NCBI RefSeq assembly: GCF_033296635.1
Contig: NW_026944072.1
Location: 124,001 to 188,000, forward strand
Direction: 5' to 3'
Length of the DNA stretch: 64,000 nt
From: Dichotomopilus funicola
Taxonomy: Eukaryota > Ascomycota > Sordariomycetes > Sordariales > Chaetomiaceae
Position numbers and translations under genes: made by a program. Position 1 is the first letter of the stretch, and every line of letters starts with the position of its first letter. This document shows positions 10,756 through 23,433 of this stretch, piece after piece. The notes under the pieces are model-generated. The model saw only the letters and a list, made by a program, of their open reading frames with translations. It was not told the origin of the DNA and ran no database searches.

Positions 10756-11349
10756 GGTTATCGTTCCTCCACGTTTTCCTTGTCTGTTTTGTTTCTTGCA
10801 TTATTCCTAGCGTTGTTGTGTTAAAGATGATTAGAAAAAATGATGAGCGTTTCAACGAATATGAGTGCAGCATAAAAGAGACCACCTGGTTATCATTGGT
10901 GGTGTAATTGCAACCCGGAAAGCATGTGGCGAAAGTGCTACTATGTAATATGTATGCTCTTTCACGCCCAACAAGTTGTTGCCTACCTATCTCATTGCAT
11001 TTTTCAAAAGCCAATTAACTACCTACCTTCTCATCGTCTAAAACTGGCAGTTCTGAGGGCAAGAAACCGCACCTTTAAACAACAACGAAGACTAGAAGGT
11101 GTCGCTTAAGTGGGGAGTAGAGAGGGCGAAAACACGAATCTTAACCGGCTAGATCCACTTTCTTTTTGATCCAAATTGCTAAATCAGTTGAAGTTAGGTC
11201 GCGTACATATTGAGAACGCTATCTGAACAGCAAACGGTGAGGAAAGCGTATCCGCTCAGTTTTACTATTCCGTTTCCCAGCCTTGCTATCGCTAACATTG
11301 CTTTGTGACCTTCCTTTAATTTATTCACCTTGGCAAGCTGCAAGGCAGC
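10756..11349. other. Intergenic, no gene seen
   Basis: 3' region of the RNase H-like gene and upstream region of the NYN/CCCH pseudogene. No recognisable coding or RNA feature. Confidence 0.45.
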
Positions 11350-11394
11350 GGCTGAGTTGCCAACAACACAACCCCTCTTTTCGCGGCACTACGA

Positions 11395-12533
11395 ATAGCG
11401 GCAAGGCCCACACCACCACTGTCCACGGAAGGACGAGGACACCACGCTCGATGACAGAGACGGTTCCCACATGAAGGTATTGTCGGGTCCCGCTCCTGTG
11501 TAGCCTGGCGAGTGATTAAAACCCCACGCAGTTCACCTCGAGGCTCCGGCGCAACCGTACCCAAGGCCCATCGTTCCTCTATGGCTCCCGCCCACCACCC
11601 AACGACTCGGTGTGGAAGGCTTTTGAGAAAAACAAGTTCGAAACCAACATCTACGACCGTGCCCACGGCGGCAAGGAAAAGGAGGTCGACAACTCCATGT
11701 CGGTCGATATGGCTACGAAAGCTACCGATTTGCGGATAAGAGCCGAGGTCATGGCTGACCCCGAGGCCACGGAGAAGAAGGATAACACTACCTTTGTCGC
11801 CATCACGGGTGACCGCGACATGATGCCTGCCGTCAAGCGCGTGCTCGAGTGCGGGATCCGTGTCGAGCTGTGGGCCTGATCGAAAGGGTGAATTTCCAGG
11901 CCCGGCAGCTTCTGCCTGACGTTACAATCCTGTCATGGCCCGAGTACAGAGCCCGCTTCTTCAACAAGGACCCTACGGAGGCCGTGAAGACTGTCAATAT
12001 GTATAAGCTTCTGGATCCGGATCTTGTTGCGGGGGACAAGCATGATGGTGCCAAGATTGACGAGCGGCTGCAGAATCCTACGGCCAAGAACACAATCGAA
12101 AACACCAACAACAATCACGGCGGTTACAATATTGATAACGCCAGCGCCAACGCCGGCGGAAACATCAACAGTGGCGATGCCACCGGCGTGGATAACGACG
12201 AGGAAGGCTGGGACACCGTCGTTAGCAATATCGACACGGGAAGACGCCACCGCCGCGTTTTCAACCAGCAGTAGGACTGCCCTTTCGGCCCGCGGTGCAA
12301 GCAGCAAGACGACTGCGGCTACCGCCACACCACCCAGGAGCGGCACCTGTTCCAACAGAACCCAAACCGGAATCTCAGCCTGCGCAAGACCCAGATGTGT
12401 CGGTACGCGTCACACTGCTGGCGTGGGCGGGACTGCCCTATTCGCACATAGCGAAGCCGAAGCGAGGTGTCTGGACTGTAAGCAGACGGGCCATTTCAAA
12501 GGCGATGCCGCAAAGTGTCTCTTGCAAACCTGA
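11395..12533 (+). pseudogene. NYN (PIN-like nuclease) plus CCCH zinc-finger protein, frameshifted
   Basis: Coding blocks that belong together lie in different frames. A NYN domain reads from about 11538 to 11879 (FLYGSRPPPNDSVWKAF, KEKEVDNSMSVDMA, FVAITGDRDMMPAVKR, GIRVELWA) and stops at TGA 11877. Its continuation (ERVNFQARQLLPDVTILSW) runs one base out of frame to 12274, followed by an Asn-rich linker and a TAG. Past that stop come two CCCH fingers (CPFGPRCKQQDDCGYRH and MCRYASHCWRGRDCPYSH), the second split by an indel, and a CCHC-like knuckle CLDCKQTGHFKGDAAKC ending at 12533. Intact relatives would be RNA-binding, RNA-cleaving proteins. At least two frameshifts and one stop argue for a pseudogene; sequencing error is a weaker alternative. 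The 5' exon boundary (perhaps an intron ending at 11531) is uncertain. Confidence 0.65.
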
Positions 12534-13461
12534 GCGTGCCGGCGGTGGTGTGTATTATGGACCCGGTGTATGTATAGCAGTGCTTGACTTGCAATATTTG
12601 GGCCCATGTTGACTGACCTGACCCTATAACTTGGCGGAAGCATAGCAGAGCAACGGGATGTTGTTATATGCAAATCGCAATGCAAATGTCCATGGAAACA
12701 GTGCTGTTGTAACGGGACCGATTAGAATCAGGATTTATAGGGCAAGATTGTACCGAGTGCGGGTGTAAACCTGATGCAAAAGTGCAAAAGCTGGTGTTGG
12801 TGGTTATGATAGCGTGTCAGGACTGAGGAGCGACCCTAAGGGGTGTAATACATGGTAAGTAACAAGGTACAAGTAATGCAAAGCAGTGTTCACATTTATA
12901 CAGCCAGTTCAACAATAGAAACAAGATGGTAGTGGCATTAAACACTGACTGTCTTAAACTCTCTGGCTTAACCTTCTCCTTGTGGCTTCCACCGGCCGGT
13001 CCAATCCCCCTCGTTTTTACCCTCCCTTTCACATCCGACGGCACCGGGTGGTATCTCCATCCTGAGCAGCCACAGACAGAACACACCCACCCCCACTAGG
13101 TACCATGGCCTGAGTCGCCTGACACTCGATGTGCGGCCACAAGGTGAGAATACCAACGTACATACCACATTGCCACAGCACGAATGAGTACACTACATTT
13201 TACATTCTCTATCGTACATTAAGCTCGTAGTTTAGTCTTACACGGTTAGATCCGTTCTGACGATCCTATCGTCCACCCCATCATCCATCTCGAGATCTAT
13301 CCCGAGATCCGTCGTACAAGACACTTCCTTTTTTTTCGTTTTCTCTTTTTTTCCTCAATCTCACACTCCCTTCCAACCTTGAACTTTTCCATCCCCAAAC
13401 CTACACTCCCCCAGTCTTACACGTGACCCTCCTTTCTCTCTCGCTCACTCTCACCACCACC
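12534..13461. other. Intergenic, no gene seen
   Basis: Lies between the NYN/CCCH relic and the 3' end of the first PKS. The right 200 bases are C/T-rich and probably 3' UTR. No trace of an NRPS condensation domain was found after the PKS stop. Confidence 0.5.
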
Positions 13462-16400
13462 TCACTCCCCCTGACTCTGACTCTGCTCACACTTCTTCAA
13501 AACCCCCTCAGCCAACTCCTCACACAACCCCTTAACCGTCGCCGCCCCCAAAACCTTCATCACGGCCACATCCAGCCCCAACACCCTCCACGCCCAATTC
13601 CTCAAGTCCACAGCCGCCAGCGAATCCGCGCCCAACTCAGCCAGGCTGTGCTCCGGCGTCACCGCACCCGAGGAACTGTCCAAGTGGAGTTGGGTTGTCA
13701 ATTGGGTGACGAAGGCCTCGGTCAGGAGGGTGGTTAGACTGGCTTGGGTGTGGGAAGGGTCGGCGATGCGTTTTTTGATGGGGATCTCCGTCCCCGAGGT
13801 TGGGTTGGTGGTGTCATCGGAGGTATTGTAGGTGACAAAGTGACCAAACCTCGGATCCCGATGCCAATGCAGCGTCGGGCGACCAGCCTCAAACCGCCGC
13901 AGACCAGTAACAATATCGTAGATCCCTTGCTCTCCTTGATCAGTATTCGACGGCCGGCCGGCGACAATAGCCTCCACAAACATGTGGTGGAGATCCCGCT
14001 CCGAAATGGCCGGGTACCCTTCCCTCTCCAACCCTTGATACAACTCCTCTTTCTCGCGGTTCAGGAACCCCAAGCCGTAGATCACGCCGATATTGATCGC
14101 CGTGGCGCACAGCCCCCTCTTCCTGCGCCCCGCAGCCAGCCCGTTCATGAACATGTTCGCAGCGGCATAGTTCGACTGGCCGGCGTGTCCGCCGATGGCT
14201 GCAAACGAGGACGTCATGATGAAGAAATCCATATCCGGCTCGCAAAACACGCGGTTGAGGTTCACCGACCCAACGGTCTTGGGCAGCAGCACACGCTTCA
14301 GGGTTTCAGCGGTCAGGTGGGAAAACACGCAGTCCTCGAGGACCATGGCACCGTTGACGACGCCGCCGATGGGCGGGAGCTTCATGGTCTGAGTTAGGTG
14401 GACGCGCAGGTTGTGCACGTCGTGCAGGCTGATGACGTTGAGGCAGGCGAAGTGGATGTAGATGCCCTTGGAGCGGAGCTGTTGCCCCCACGCGGGCATG
14501 GTAGATGGTGGGTTGCGGCTGCAGAGGACGAAAATGCGGGCGCCGAGTTTTACGAAGAGCGTGACTAGGCTCTGGCCGAGGTCGCGGGTCAGGCCCACTA
14601 GGAGGTAGGTCTTCTTCGGGTTGAGTAGTGGGGGGCCGTTCGCGGGTAACGGGGAAGACCTAGTGGGTAGATCCACGATGCGCTCTTTGGCCCAGTGGAT
14701 GAAAGAAAACGGCGGGAGTGGAGTGGTGCGTTTGACGAGGTCGGGCACGGTGACGATGGTGCGGTGACCAGTAGGCGCGGCTATCCCGCGGATAGTGATG
14801 ACGGCCAGCGAGTTGGAGAAGCTCCAGAAGCGGGCCAGTTCATCATACTCTTCGTCTGGGTTGCTGTCGGTGTTGACGCCATTAGCCTCTCCGTTGACCT
14901 TTTGGTTTTGATGTCCGTTAACCTGTTGGTTGCCCTGTCGGTTGTCCTCATGGTTCTCGACGACGGCCTTCACGCGATTCTCCTCGCGGTCGTCCTTACC
15001 CAAATGCGAGTTCATCAGCGACCCATGGGTCATATACCGCGACCCACGAGGCGCATGCCTCTTCAGCATATCCGACAACACACTCCGTCCATCCGACATA
15101 TCAATGATCAAAGTATTCGGCGACCGAAACAATCCCTTCACGACCGTGGCCGACGCCCGCGGATGCACACACTCCATATCGACCCCCTCTGCCACAGCAG
15201 CACACTTCATGGGGTCCGTCGAACAACTCCGAATCCCCACCCCAACAGTGTTAAACGCCGCAGTCAGACACTCCCTGAACAGCGCGTCAGGCTCAACCAA
15301 CAAAACAGCACCACACTGAGTAAATTCGCGAGCTTCGCGCAACAAAGCCATGGTGGACATCTGCCGAACGAGACAGTCCAGAAACAACAGTTGATCTTCC
15401 ACGATCGGAACCCCACTATCATCGCCGACCGGGCGCACACGACCAACATTGAGAAGGTTATCTTCCACGGTGTGAAGCTGGCTGCGCGGGACAAAGATAT
15501 GGGAGGCGTTGACAGTGGACAATGCAGCGTGGGAATCGCATGTTTCAACGTCTCGGCCGAAACAGATGTAGTATGACCGCCCCGCGATGTCGATGGCGTC
15601 GACTGTGCTGAACTGCACATGGATATGGACAAGGTTGGGGTCGGCACTGGGGCTGAAAGCAACATCGTCGAGGTCGACTTCAAGGCCGAACTTCTCAGGA
15701 GCGGCGTCGTCTCGGTTCGGCACCACGCGGATTAAGTGCTCCACGCTGTTCCAAAAGGTCAAGGATTCCTTGCGCGGGGCATTCACCCGTTTATTAGCCT
15801 CTTCCCAGGGCATGACCCGCGGCACCAACAACTTGCCCCTGTCGACATGCACCTCCGGCTCATTGCTCCACAGCTCTGTCTCCCCAACTGTGTTCTGCTT
15901 GAGCAGCCGTGCAAACATCTCCGCGACGACTGTGGCCGATCCTTCCACACTGATTCCGCCCTGCACCTGCAAATCCACCATCTTCAACGTCAGCCCGGGT
16001 ATCTCAGCGAGGATGGTACGCGCAAACCCCAGACTGGCAGCGTGCTCGGGGTTGTTGTAGCGGGCATTGCGCACAACCCAGAGGATGACCATGTCCGGGC
16101 GGAAGAGGGCGCGCAGAACTGCTAAGCGGTCGTCGGTCGCTTGGGAGACGATGGGCTCCTCTAGATCTTGCAGAAAGATGGCGGCTGTAATGGCGGACGC
16201 TTTAGGTTTCGCTCGTCTTCCCGTGCTGGCGTCCGAGCCGGAGCTGGTGTCGAGAGAGATATCGTCCAGCGTGTCAACAATCCTGACTGGCTGCCTAGAC
16301 AGTACGTTCAACCGCTCGCAGACGCCAGCGGCGAGGATAGCCGTGGGCATGCTCGTGCCACCGACGATTACCAAGCGGTCGGTTAGGGGTTGTGGCTTTT

Positions 16401-19400
16401 TCTTGGTGTTTATGCCTAGCGGAAGCAGGAGAGTGTGTTTGTCCCTGGCTTCGGCCTGGCGAACGGTGATTCCGTACTTGCGCAGCGACGCTAATCCCTG
16501 GTGGCTGTTCTTCATGACGAACCCAAACCCATAATGGTCCAGTAGGACCGGCCAATTGTGAAACGGCTGGGCTTTCATCTTGGTCTCGTGGACCAGCAGC
16601 AAGAAGCCTCCAGGCCGCATCATACGCTTTACGGATTCCAAGACCATAACTGGATTGGTTATGTCCGCCGTCGTGAGAACAACCAAATCGTACACCACTC
16701 CCTTGTACTCCTTTTTCTCATCCTTCTTCTTGTCCACCTTCTTATTCCCGTTCTTATCCCCCTTCTTATCCTCCTCATCCTCCGCCACCTCCAGAATCAC
16801 CCGACTAACCTTAACCCTCTCCTTATCCGTCTCCCACCACACCGTCCGGTTCTCCAAATACTTCTCCACCTCACCCCCGAGACAAAACGACGCAAACGAC
16901 CCGCCCAGCCCCTCCATAACATGCGACGTGAGCCCCAGCGTCGGATCGGTAACCCCCAACACATTCATGGCGGGGTACTTGTGGGCAATCTGCCTCACAA
17001 CACGGGCCACATGCCTCTGCAGCCCAAGCAACTCCTGGCCATCACGAGTGAGCAGTGTCACCGCATCCGTGATGAGCAGGGGCATATAGAGGCCAAAGGC
17101 GCGGATCGTCTCGAGCGTGACAAAGTACGGCGACGACGCAATAAAGGCATCGATGTCCGCCTGAGTTTCCTTAGGCCAGCTGCTGAGGCCGTACTCCGTG
17201 TAGAACCCCGCGACCCGTTCGCAGCTGTCGATCAACAGGCCCATGGTTGCTGGGTTGGTGCATTCCGGGCCGGGGAGCACAATCTCGTCGTCTGGGTCGA
17301 CGTCGAAACGCGTGGTGAGGTAGAGCTCCCAGACGTTGTCGGAAGTAGTTGACGCGCCGAAGGATCCGACGGTGAGGCCGATGACTTGGATTTCGAGGTA
17401 GCCGATGCTGGGCTGGAAGATTTCGATGTCGGCTGTGAAGGACGCCGGGGTGTGTTTGGTTGCGGGCGTGGCTTTGGTGAGGTAGGCGTCGACTACGAGC
17501 ATGCCGTCGTCATCCCAGATCGAATCCTCTTGATCTTGGGGTTCACCAGATGTCGAGGTATCTGCGTTGTCCCCAACACCCAGGTTAAAGACAACCTTCT
17601 CCATACTTACGGGTAAAAACGCCGTCCAGATCTCCCCGTCTCCAGGCGCTGAGACCGTCACAAACGCCGTTTGCAGACATCCATCCAGCATCGCGGGACT
17701 CAGCTTCAAGGTCGTGGTATCCAGCTCTTCATCATGCCTGCGCACCGTTGCCGTAGCAAACTCATGCCGTCTATCCAGGGACTGAAGAGCCCGGAACGGA
17801 CCAGTGTACTCCAACCCCGTGTCTTTACGCATCATGTCGTAGAAGGCAGCCGGGTCTGCCGGGCGGGTCTCAGGGCGGGTAGCCACCAACGTGGGGAAAG
17901 GCAATGCATCCGGAGTAGGCGGGCCGAGGGTGATGATCATCGAGCCGGTGAAGTTCTTTTTCATCGCCGCCGTCATGGCCTTGCCCGAGGTATCGCTGCT
18001 GTCAGCACGAGCAGACGTCAACAGCATCGACGCCTTGATCGTATCAGCGTCCTCTTCCTCCACAGTCAATGTAAACAACACCTCCATTGGGACATTTCCC
18101 TCAAGAATGATCCCCGCCGGAAACTTCAAGTCACACAGTTCCACGGTTGACGCCGCCCTTTTACCCAGCAGGGCCTTGGCTGCGTCCAGCGCCATCACGA
18201 GGTATGCCGAAGCCGGCAGCAGAGCCTGGCCTTGGAACTTGTGGTGCTGCACCCACGGCAGGCGGTCAGCTTTGAGCAAGTTGCGCCACCGAAGCTGGTG
18301 TTTGCCATCGTCGTCGCGAGTGCGCACACCCAACAACTCGTGCGGCGCGTCTGACTTGAAGTGATACTGTCGTGAGAGGCGTGACTCGCGGTAAAAGGCC
18401 TGGGTGTGGTCCCAGGGGTATGTCGGGAAGTCCACCACGCTGCTGTTCTTGTTGTGTAATCCCTCCACACCATGCGCCTTGACAAACTCCTCGATTTGTT
18501 GTGCCGACGACCCGAAAAGCGTCCACATCTTCCCGAGAAAGCCCGCAAATGCCTCACGGTCGTCCAGCTTCCGGTCGAAAATTCCCAGATACGGCATGCC
18601 CGCCACATTCTTAGCGGCCAGCACCTGTGAAACGGGCCCCATGAGTGCCGGGTGCGGACCGACTTCCACCGCGCAGTCAAACGGTCCGAGGGAGTCGACC
18701 GCAGCTCCAACAGCCTCGGCAAACATCACCGGCTGGACCATATTGTCCCGCCAGTACACCGCGGCCAAGTCCTCGTCCGAGGGGGGTTGGTTCTTTTCCA
18801 CACTCGACACCCACACCGTGGTGCTATTTCCGTCCGTGGGTGTGATCTCACACTTCCGCAGAACCTCAACATACGCATCCGCAGCAGCGTCCATAAGCGG
18901 CGAGTGATACGCCGTATCGACCCGCAGTGCCCGCGCAAACTTGCCCCGCGTGGTGAGCACCCGCATCGCCTGGCTCACAGCATTGCGGTGGCCCGACAGC
19001 GTGACACTCCCCGGCGCATTGCTCGCAGCCACCCACAAACGACCTTTGAACCGGCTCTGGGAACAAAAGTGCTTGGCTTCCTGCCAGGTCAGGCCAGCGG
19101 CCAACATCCCGCCTTTTGCCTGTCCATCATTGTTGTCCGGATCTCCCTGGGCGAGATGCACGCCCATGCCTCGATAATGTGCGATCAACATGGCTTCGGC
19201 AATGCCGATTCGGCCAGCCGCAAACGCCGCGGCGATTTCTCCAGACGAGTGGCCCACCACAGCGCGGAACCGGATCCCGAGGATCTCAGTCAAGACTTTG
19301 ACCAGTGCTAGTTGGATGGCTGTGCAGACTGGCTGGGCAACAGATGCCTTGTCGAGTTGGGAATCTGCCGGGTCGGCTAGGATCTGGCCCGCTAGCAACC

Positions 19401-21363
19401 ACTCCGGCGGGTCAGGACAGTGCTGTAAGATGCCATCCAGGCTGTGAATGACGCTGGCAAAGGCTGGGCAAGAGACAAATAGCGCGCGAGCCATGGTCGG
19501 CCATTGCGCGCCTTGGCCGGTGAAGATGCCTAGGATTTTGGGGGGTGTATCTCCCTGGCGGACACGGGTGCTGATGTTCGCGCCGACGCCGTTCTGATTC
19601 GTGAGATTGTTGCTGCTAGCGCCGGCTTTGGACAACTCGCCCTTCAACTTTGTCGTGAGGCCTGAGACTGACATGACCGAGACAGCCATGCGGAAGGGGA
19701 ACGCCGTGCGGCGCTTGTACGTGTGCCAGGCCAGCTCGCTGATGTTGGTTGACGGGTTCTTGACCAGGTAATCCAAGTAGCTCTGGGCGACAGCCACCAG
19801 TGCCTTGGGAGACGGGGCAGACAACACCAACGGAAGACACAACGCCATAGCTTCAGTTGGCCAGCTACCGTGATCAACCAAAGCCCCATTGACACCCGGC
19901 ATCAAGCCAATGAGCTCAACATGTTTTTGACCTCGCTCAGCACCAGCCGGGTTGTGCAATTCCGGCACATACTCCTCCACAATAACATGCGCATTTGTGC
20001 CACCAAACCCAAACGAATTGACGCTGCCACGTTTCGGTTGGCCAGCAGCCACGGCCGGCCAAGCAGTCAGGGCCGTGGGAACGGCCAGGTGAGTACAAAA
20101 CGGCGCGACCGCCGGGTTGAGGGTGTCGAGGTGCAAATTGGGTGTGACCGCGTTGTGCTTCATGCTCTGAACCATCTTGAGGAGCCCTGCCAGGCCGGCG
20201 GCGCCTTCAGTGTGGCCGATGACGGTTTTGACGGAGCCGACTAAAAGCTTGTGCTGGTCCTTGACATCTTTGTTACGTCCGAAAAACGCATCTTCAATCG
20301 CCCGCGCTTCATTGGGATCACCCGCGCTGGTGCCCGTGCCATGTGCTTCAAAGTACTGGCACCGGTCCTCTGGCTTGTCAATATCCAGCCCTGCGCGCTG
20401 ATACGTATCCCGGAGCAGTTGCGACTGCGCCTTCCAATTGGGCATGGTGATCCCGCGCGACCGGCCATCCGAGTTGACGCCCGTCTCGCGAATGACCGCC
20501 TCAATGTGATCGCCATCAGCAATGGCCTGACTCAAGGGCTTGATGAACATGGCTGCGACTCCTTCGCCGCGCGCGTAACCGTCTGCGCCGGCGTCCCACA
20601 TGCGGCAGTGGCCGGTCGGGCTAAGCATGTGCAAGTTCGACTCGACGATGAACTGTTCGGGTGTGAGGATCAAATTGGCCCCCGCGACACAGGCCATCTT
20701 GCACTCGCCCGCGCGAAGACTGAGCACGGCTTGGTGCAGCGCGACCAGACTGGACGAGCACGCGGTGTCGATGGTCATGGACGGACCACGAAAGTTGAAG
20801 AAGTACGAAATGCGGTTGGATAATATGGACCGCGCGTTGCCTGTGGCATAGTACTGGCTGGTGTCCAGCTCGTCGCGCTGCGAGAGGGTGTCGTAGTCGC
20901 TGGTCATGAGCCCCGCGTAGACGGCTACCTTGTCGCCGGCGTACTGTTGGAGGGTGTAACCAGCGGACTCGAGCGCTTCGTACACCACTTCAAGTAGCAT
21001 GCGCTGCTGAGGATCGATGGCCTCGGCTTCTTTGGGGGAAATGTTGAAGAAACTAGCGTCGAACACGCGGTGGTCTTGATCCAGGAAGTAAGCCTTCGGG
21101 GAGTTGGTCGTGCCATGATATTCGCCGTTGGCGTGGTAGAAGGCCTGTTGTCATTAGTATCATCTCCATCTCATCCGTTCAATCATCCTGCAAAGGATTT
21201 CAATTACCTTAATGTTGAATCGTTCAGCCGGAACATCTTGGGTCAGGTCGACCGGCTCCTTCAGCAGCTCCCACAGCCGAGACGGACTCGTCACACCACC
21301 GGCAAATCGGCAGCTGCTCCCGACGATCGCTATCGGCTCCGAGACCGGCATTTTGTAGGACAT
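13462..21363 (-). CDS. Highly reducing polyketide synthase (PKS1), PKS-NRPS-clade type without NRPS
   Basis: Two exons, complement(13462..21144, 21208..21363), 2612 aa. The intron has donor AAG|GTAATT, branch TACTAATGAC and acceptor ACAACAG. The start MSYKMPVSEPIAIVG is the last Met before the KS. Domains: KS about 9-437 (Cys181 in DTACSSS, EAHGTGT, GHTEGAAG), malonyl-AT about 575-895 (GHSSGE), DH about 985-1290 (HKFQGQALLP and DGCLQ, both catalytic residues present), a C-methyltransferase region about 1330-1600 whose SAM motif is degenerate (NVLGVTDPTLGLTS), a long region without a recognisable ER, KR about 2225-2420 (GLTRDLGQSL, Ser/Tyr/Asn triad in SNYAAAN) and ACP about 2525-2600 (GADSLAAV). 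No thioesterase, reductase or condensation domain follows, so release needs a partner. The predicted product is a partly reduced, dehydrated, probably unmethylated chain. The nearest oxygenase lies 5 kb downstream; a trans-ER would be needed for full reduction. Confidence 0.95.
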
Positions 21364-23433
21364 GATGAAGAGCCAAATGCTCCGAAATTTTCGGAGCAAA
21401 CGGCTCGGAACAGCGGTGAGGTTCCGCCAAAAGGGTTTGTCGTGAGACAATAAAACCCGGAATCTTTTGTGTGCACAGGGTATCAAGTATGTGCGATTGA
21501 GCCCGGGGGAAATAAAAAATCAACGACAAGGGAGAGAGAGGAATACGAGGCTAAAGGGAAACTTTGCAAAGGAACTCGATGAGATGAGCCGACGCGATGT
21601 GCGGTTTATCCCAGCGAGCACCAGAGCAGAGAGAGTGACTTTCAGTTCGTGATCGATGGTGGTGAGAGAAAATTCAAAGGCGAGGGACAAAAGAAGCGAT
21701 CGCAGCAGTTTGTTTGAAATTTTTCCAACACGTCGGTCCAAGCTCCTTGTGAATTCCTGATCAGATAGAACGAAATCAAGGCCGCCAACACAGTCCCCGC
21801 CTAGCCCTCCTGTTCACTGTTCACGGCGGAGGAGGGGGGCCTGGCCGTGGGGCGCCAACAGTCACGCAGTCGGCGAGGATGGGAAGGCACTCAGGGTACT
21901 GTGCTGCCATTAGCACCATTTGAGGATCTAAAACAGAACTATGAACGTTGGAAACAAGAGTAGGATTCCTCGTGCAGGTTCGGGGGCAGTGGAAGTCCGT
22001 CGATGGTGTTGTCTGCAGCGAAGGGCTCAAGTTGAAAGACGATTCGGTTGAAGGAGGGGTAATATACACAGCGAAGCTGTTCAAACCACTCCGAGCATTC
22101 TTGGATTTGGGTCATGGCAATGTCAATGCCCTATAAACGACGCGTGTCCCGTGGGTTGTGCCTCTGCAAAAGTACCGCGCGTTACGTCGATCGGGCGGGA
22201 TGACGCACCCCTTCGGCGTGTCTGAGAGTCTCCTCCCAATACATGCTGAGCGCCCTCGCAGTTTCCTTGACTGAAATACAAACGTGGAAGGAGCAATGGA
22301 GAAGAGTTTTCACCTCATTTAATGGCTTTTTACGGACCCAAGCTTGGTGCCAGGCCAGAGGTTTGAAATTGACTTTGCTGGGTAGCCCGGCCGTGTTGAG
22401 CCTACTGGAGTGGCCGACAGCTCCGGACTCGGAAGAGGGGTCATTTGGGTCCTCCCCAATCATGCTACCATTGTAGGTACCTTATGTTTTCAACAACGGC
22501 AGGCTCAAAGGTGTGTAGCTGTCTAACTCTGTGCTCGGTATAATTCCCTCTGTGAATGCGGCATTAGCTGCACGTTAATCACGACTATTTCTCTTTATAA
22601 TAGATCATCTTCTCATTCCTCGTGCTGCCCAAACGGCTTAAAACAGGTCTACAACAGACACCAATACGGCATAGACTGTAAAGGAGTGGAAATTCCCGCT
22701 CCGACTGACTGAGACAACTCAGATACTTCAACATTGGCCATAAGCTTGATGGCCCGGTATCTTCTTCAGAAGTAACTATTGAGAAACGAGGATTGATAAG
22801 CGTGGCGTAAAATGTAAATAAATAGCATCAAAATTGATCGAAAGGTTTCAAGTTGCACCCCTCGTGGGAGAAAATCCATCTTCAATTCAGCAGTATCTTG
22901 GGACAAAGTTGCCCAAAGTTGGGTAATTATGCATGAACCTGTATCGCACGAGCGGACTGCCAAACGACTTGACGATAACAACTTACACGCAGCGACCAGG
23001 GTCTGTTACGCAGACGTCAACATATCACGGCATCTTCCGAGCCACTCTGTCGGGTCGCCCCTCCCATGTCCCAGATCGCCACTTTTCGTGAATAAGGCAG
23101 GGGTTGTAAACACATAGTCTCCAGCCGCTTTGTCCCGTCTGCCCGGTGCGCCCTAATTCCCAGGCAATTAGAGAAGTCATAAGTCAAAGCTGGATGCCAA
23201 AAGCCTCGCCCCAATGAAGGGGCCCACGTCTAGTAGGGGAAGGAAATGTGGGGCCGGAAACGCACCCCACGCGTCGACGCGTTAATGGCCAGACGGTTTG
23301 GATCGCGTCTTAAAGTTCAACGACTCAGTCAACACAAATCTCCGTCAAGACTCCAAACACCGTCAATCTGGGAAAAAGGGTAGCGAACTTCTTGACAACC
23401 AACGCGAATCTTTCCCATCCCAAATATTACACC
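21364..23433. other. Divergent promoter region, PKS1 and thymidylate synthase
   Basis: About 2 kb with no supported gene. Open frames at 21821-22084 and 22182-22463 show no family features. The right end carries the MCB element described separately. Confidence 0.5.
23269..23282. promoter_or_regulatory. Double MluI cell-cycle box (MCB) upstream of thymidylate synthase
   Basis: The 14-base perfect palindrome ACGCGTCGACGCGT contains two ACGCGT boxes, about 150 bases before the start codon at 23434. In yeast, ACGCGT is the site for MBF (Mbp1-Swi6), which drives S-phase transcription of DNA-synthesis genes, thymidylate synthase among them. Position and target agree, so conserved G1/S control is likely. 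Confidence 0.7.

Noticed and set aside
13300..13461. Search for an NRPS condensation-domain remnant after PKS1
   Set aside because: The sequence beyond the stop is C/T-rich and noncoding; no HHxxxDG-like motif in any frame.
16558..17352. 264-codon plus-strand frame inside PKS1
   Set aside because: Antisense shadow of the PKS1 methyltransferase region; no motifs.
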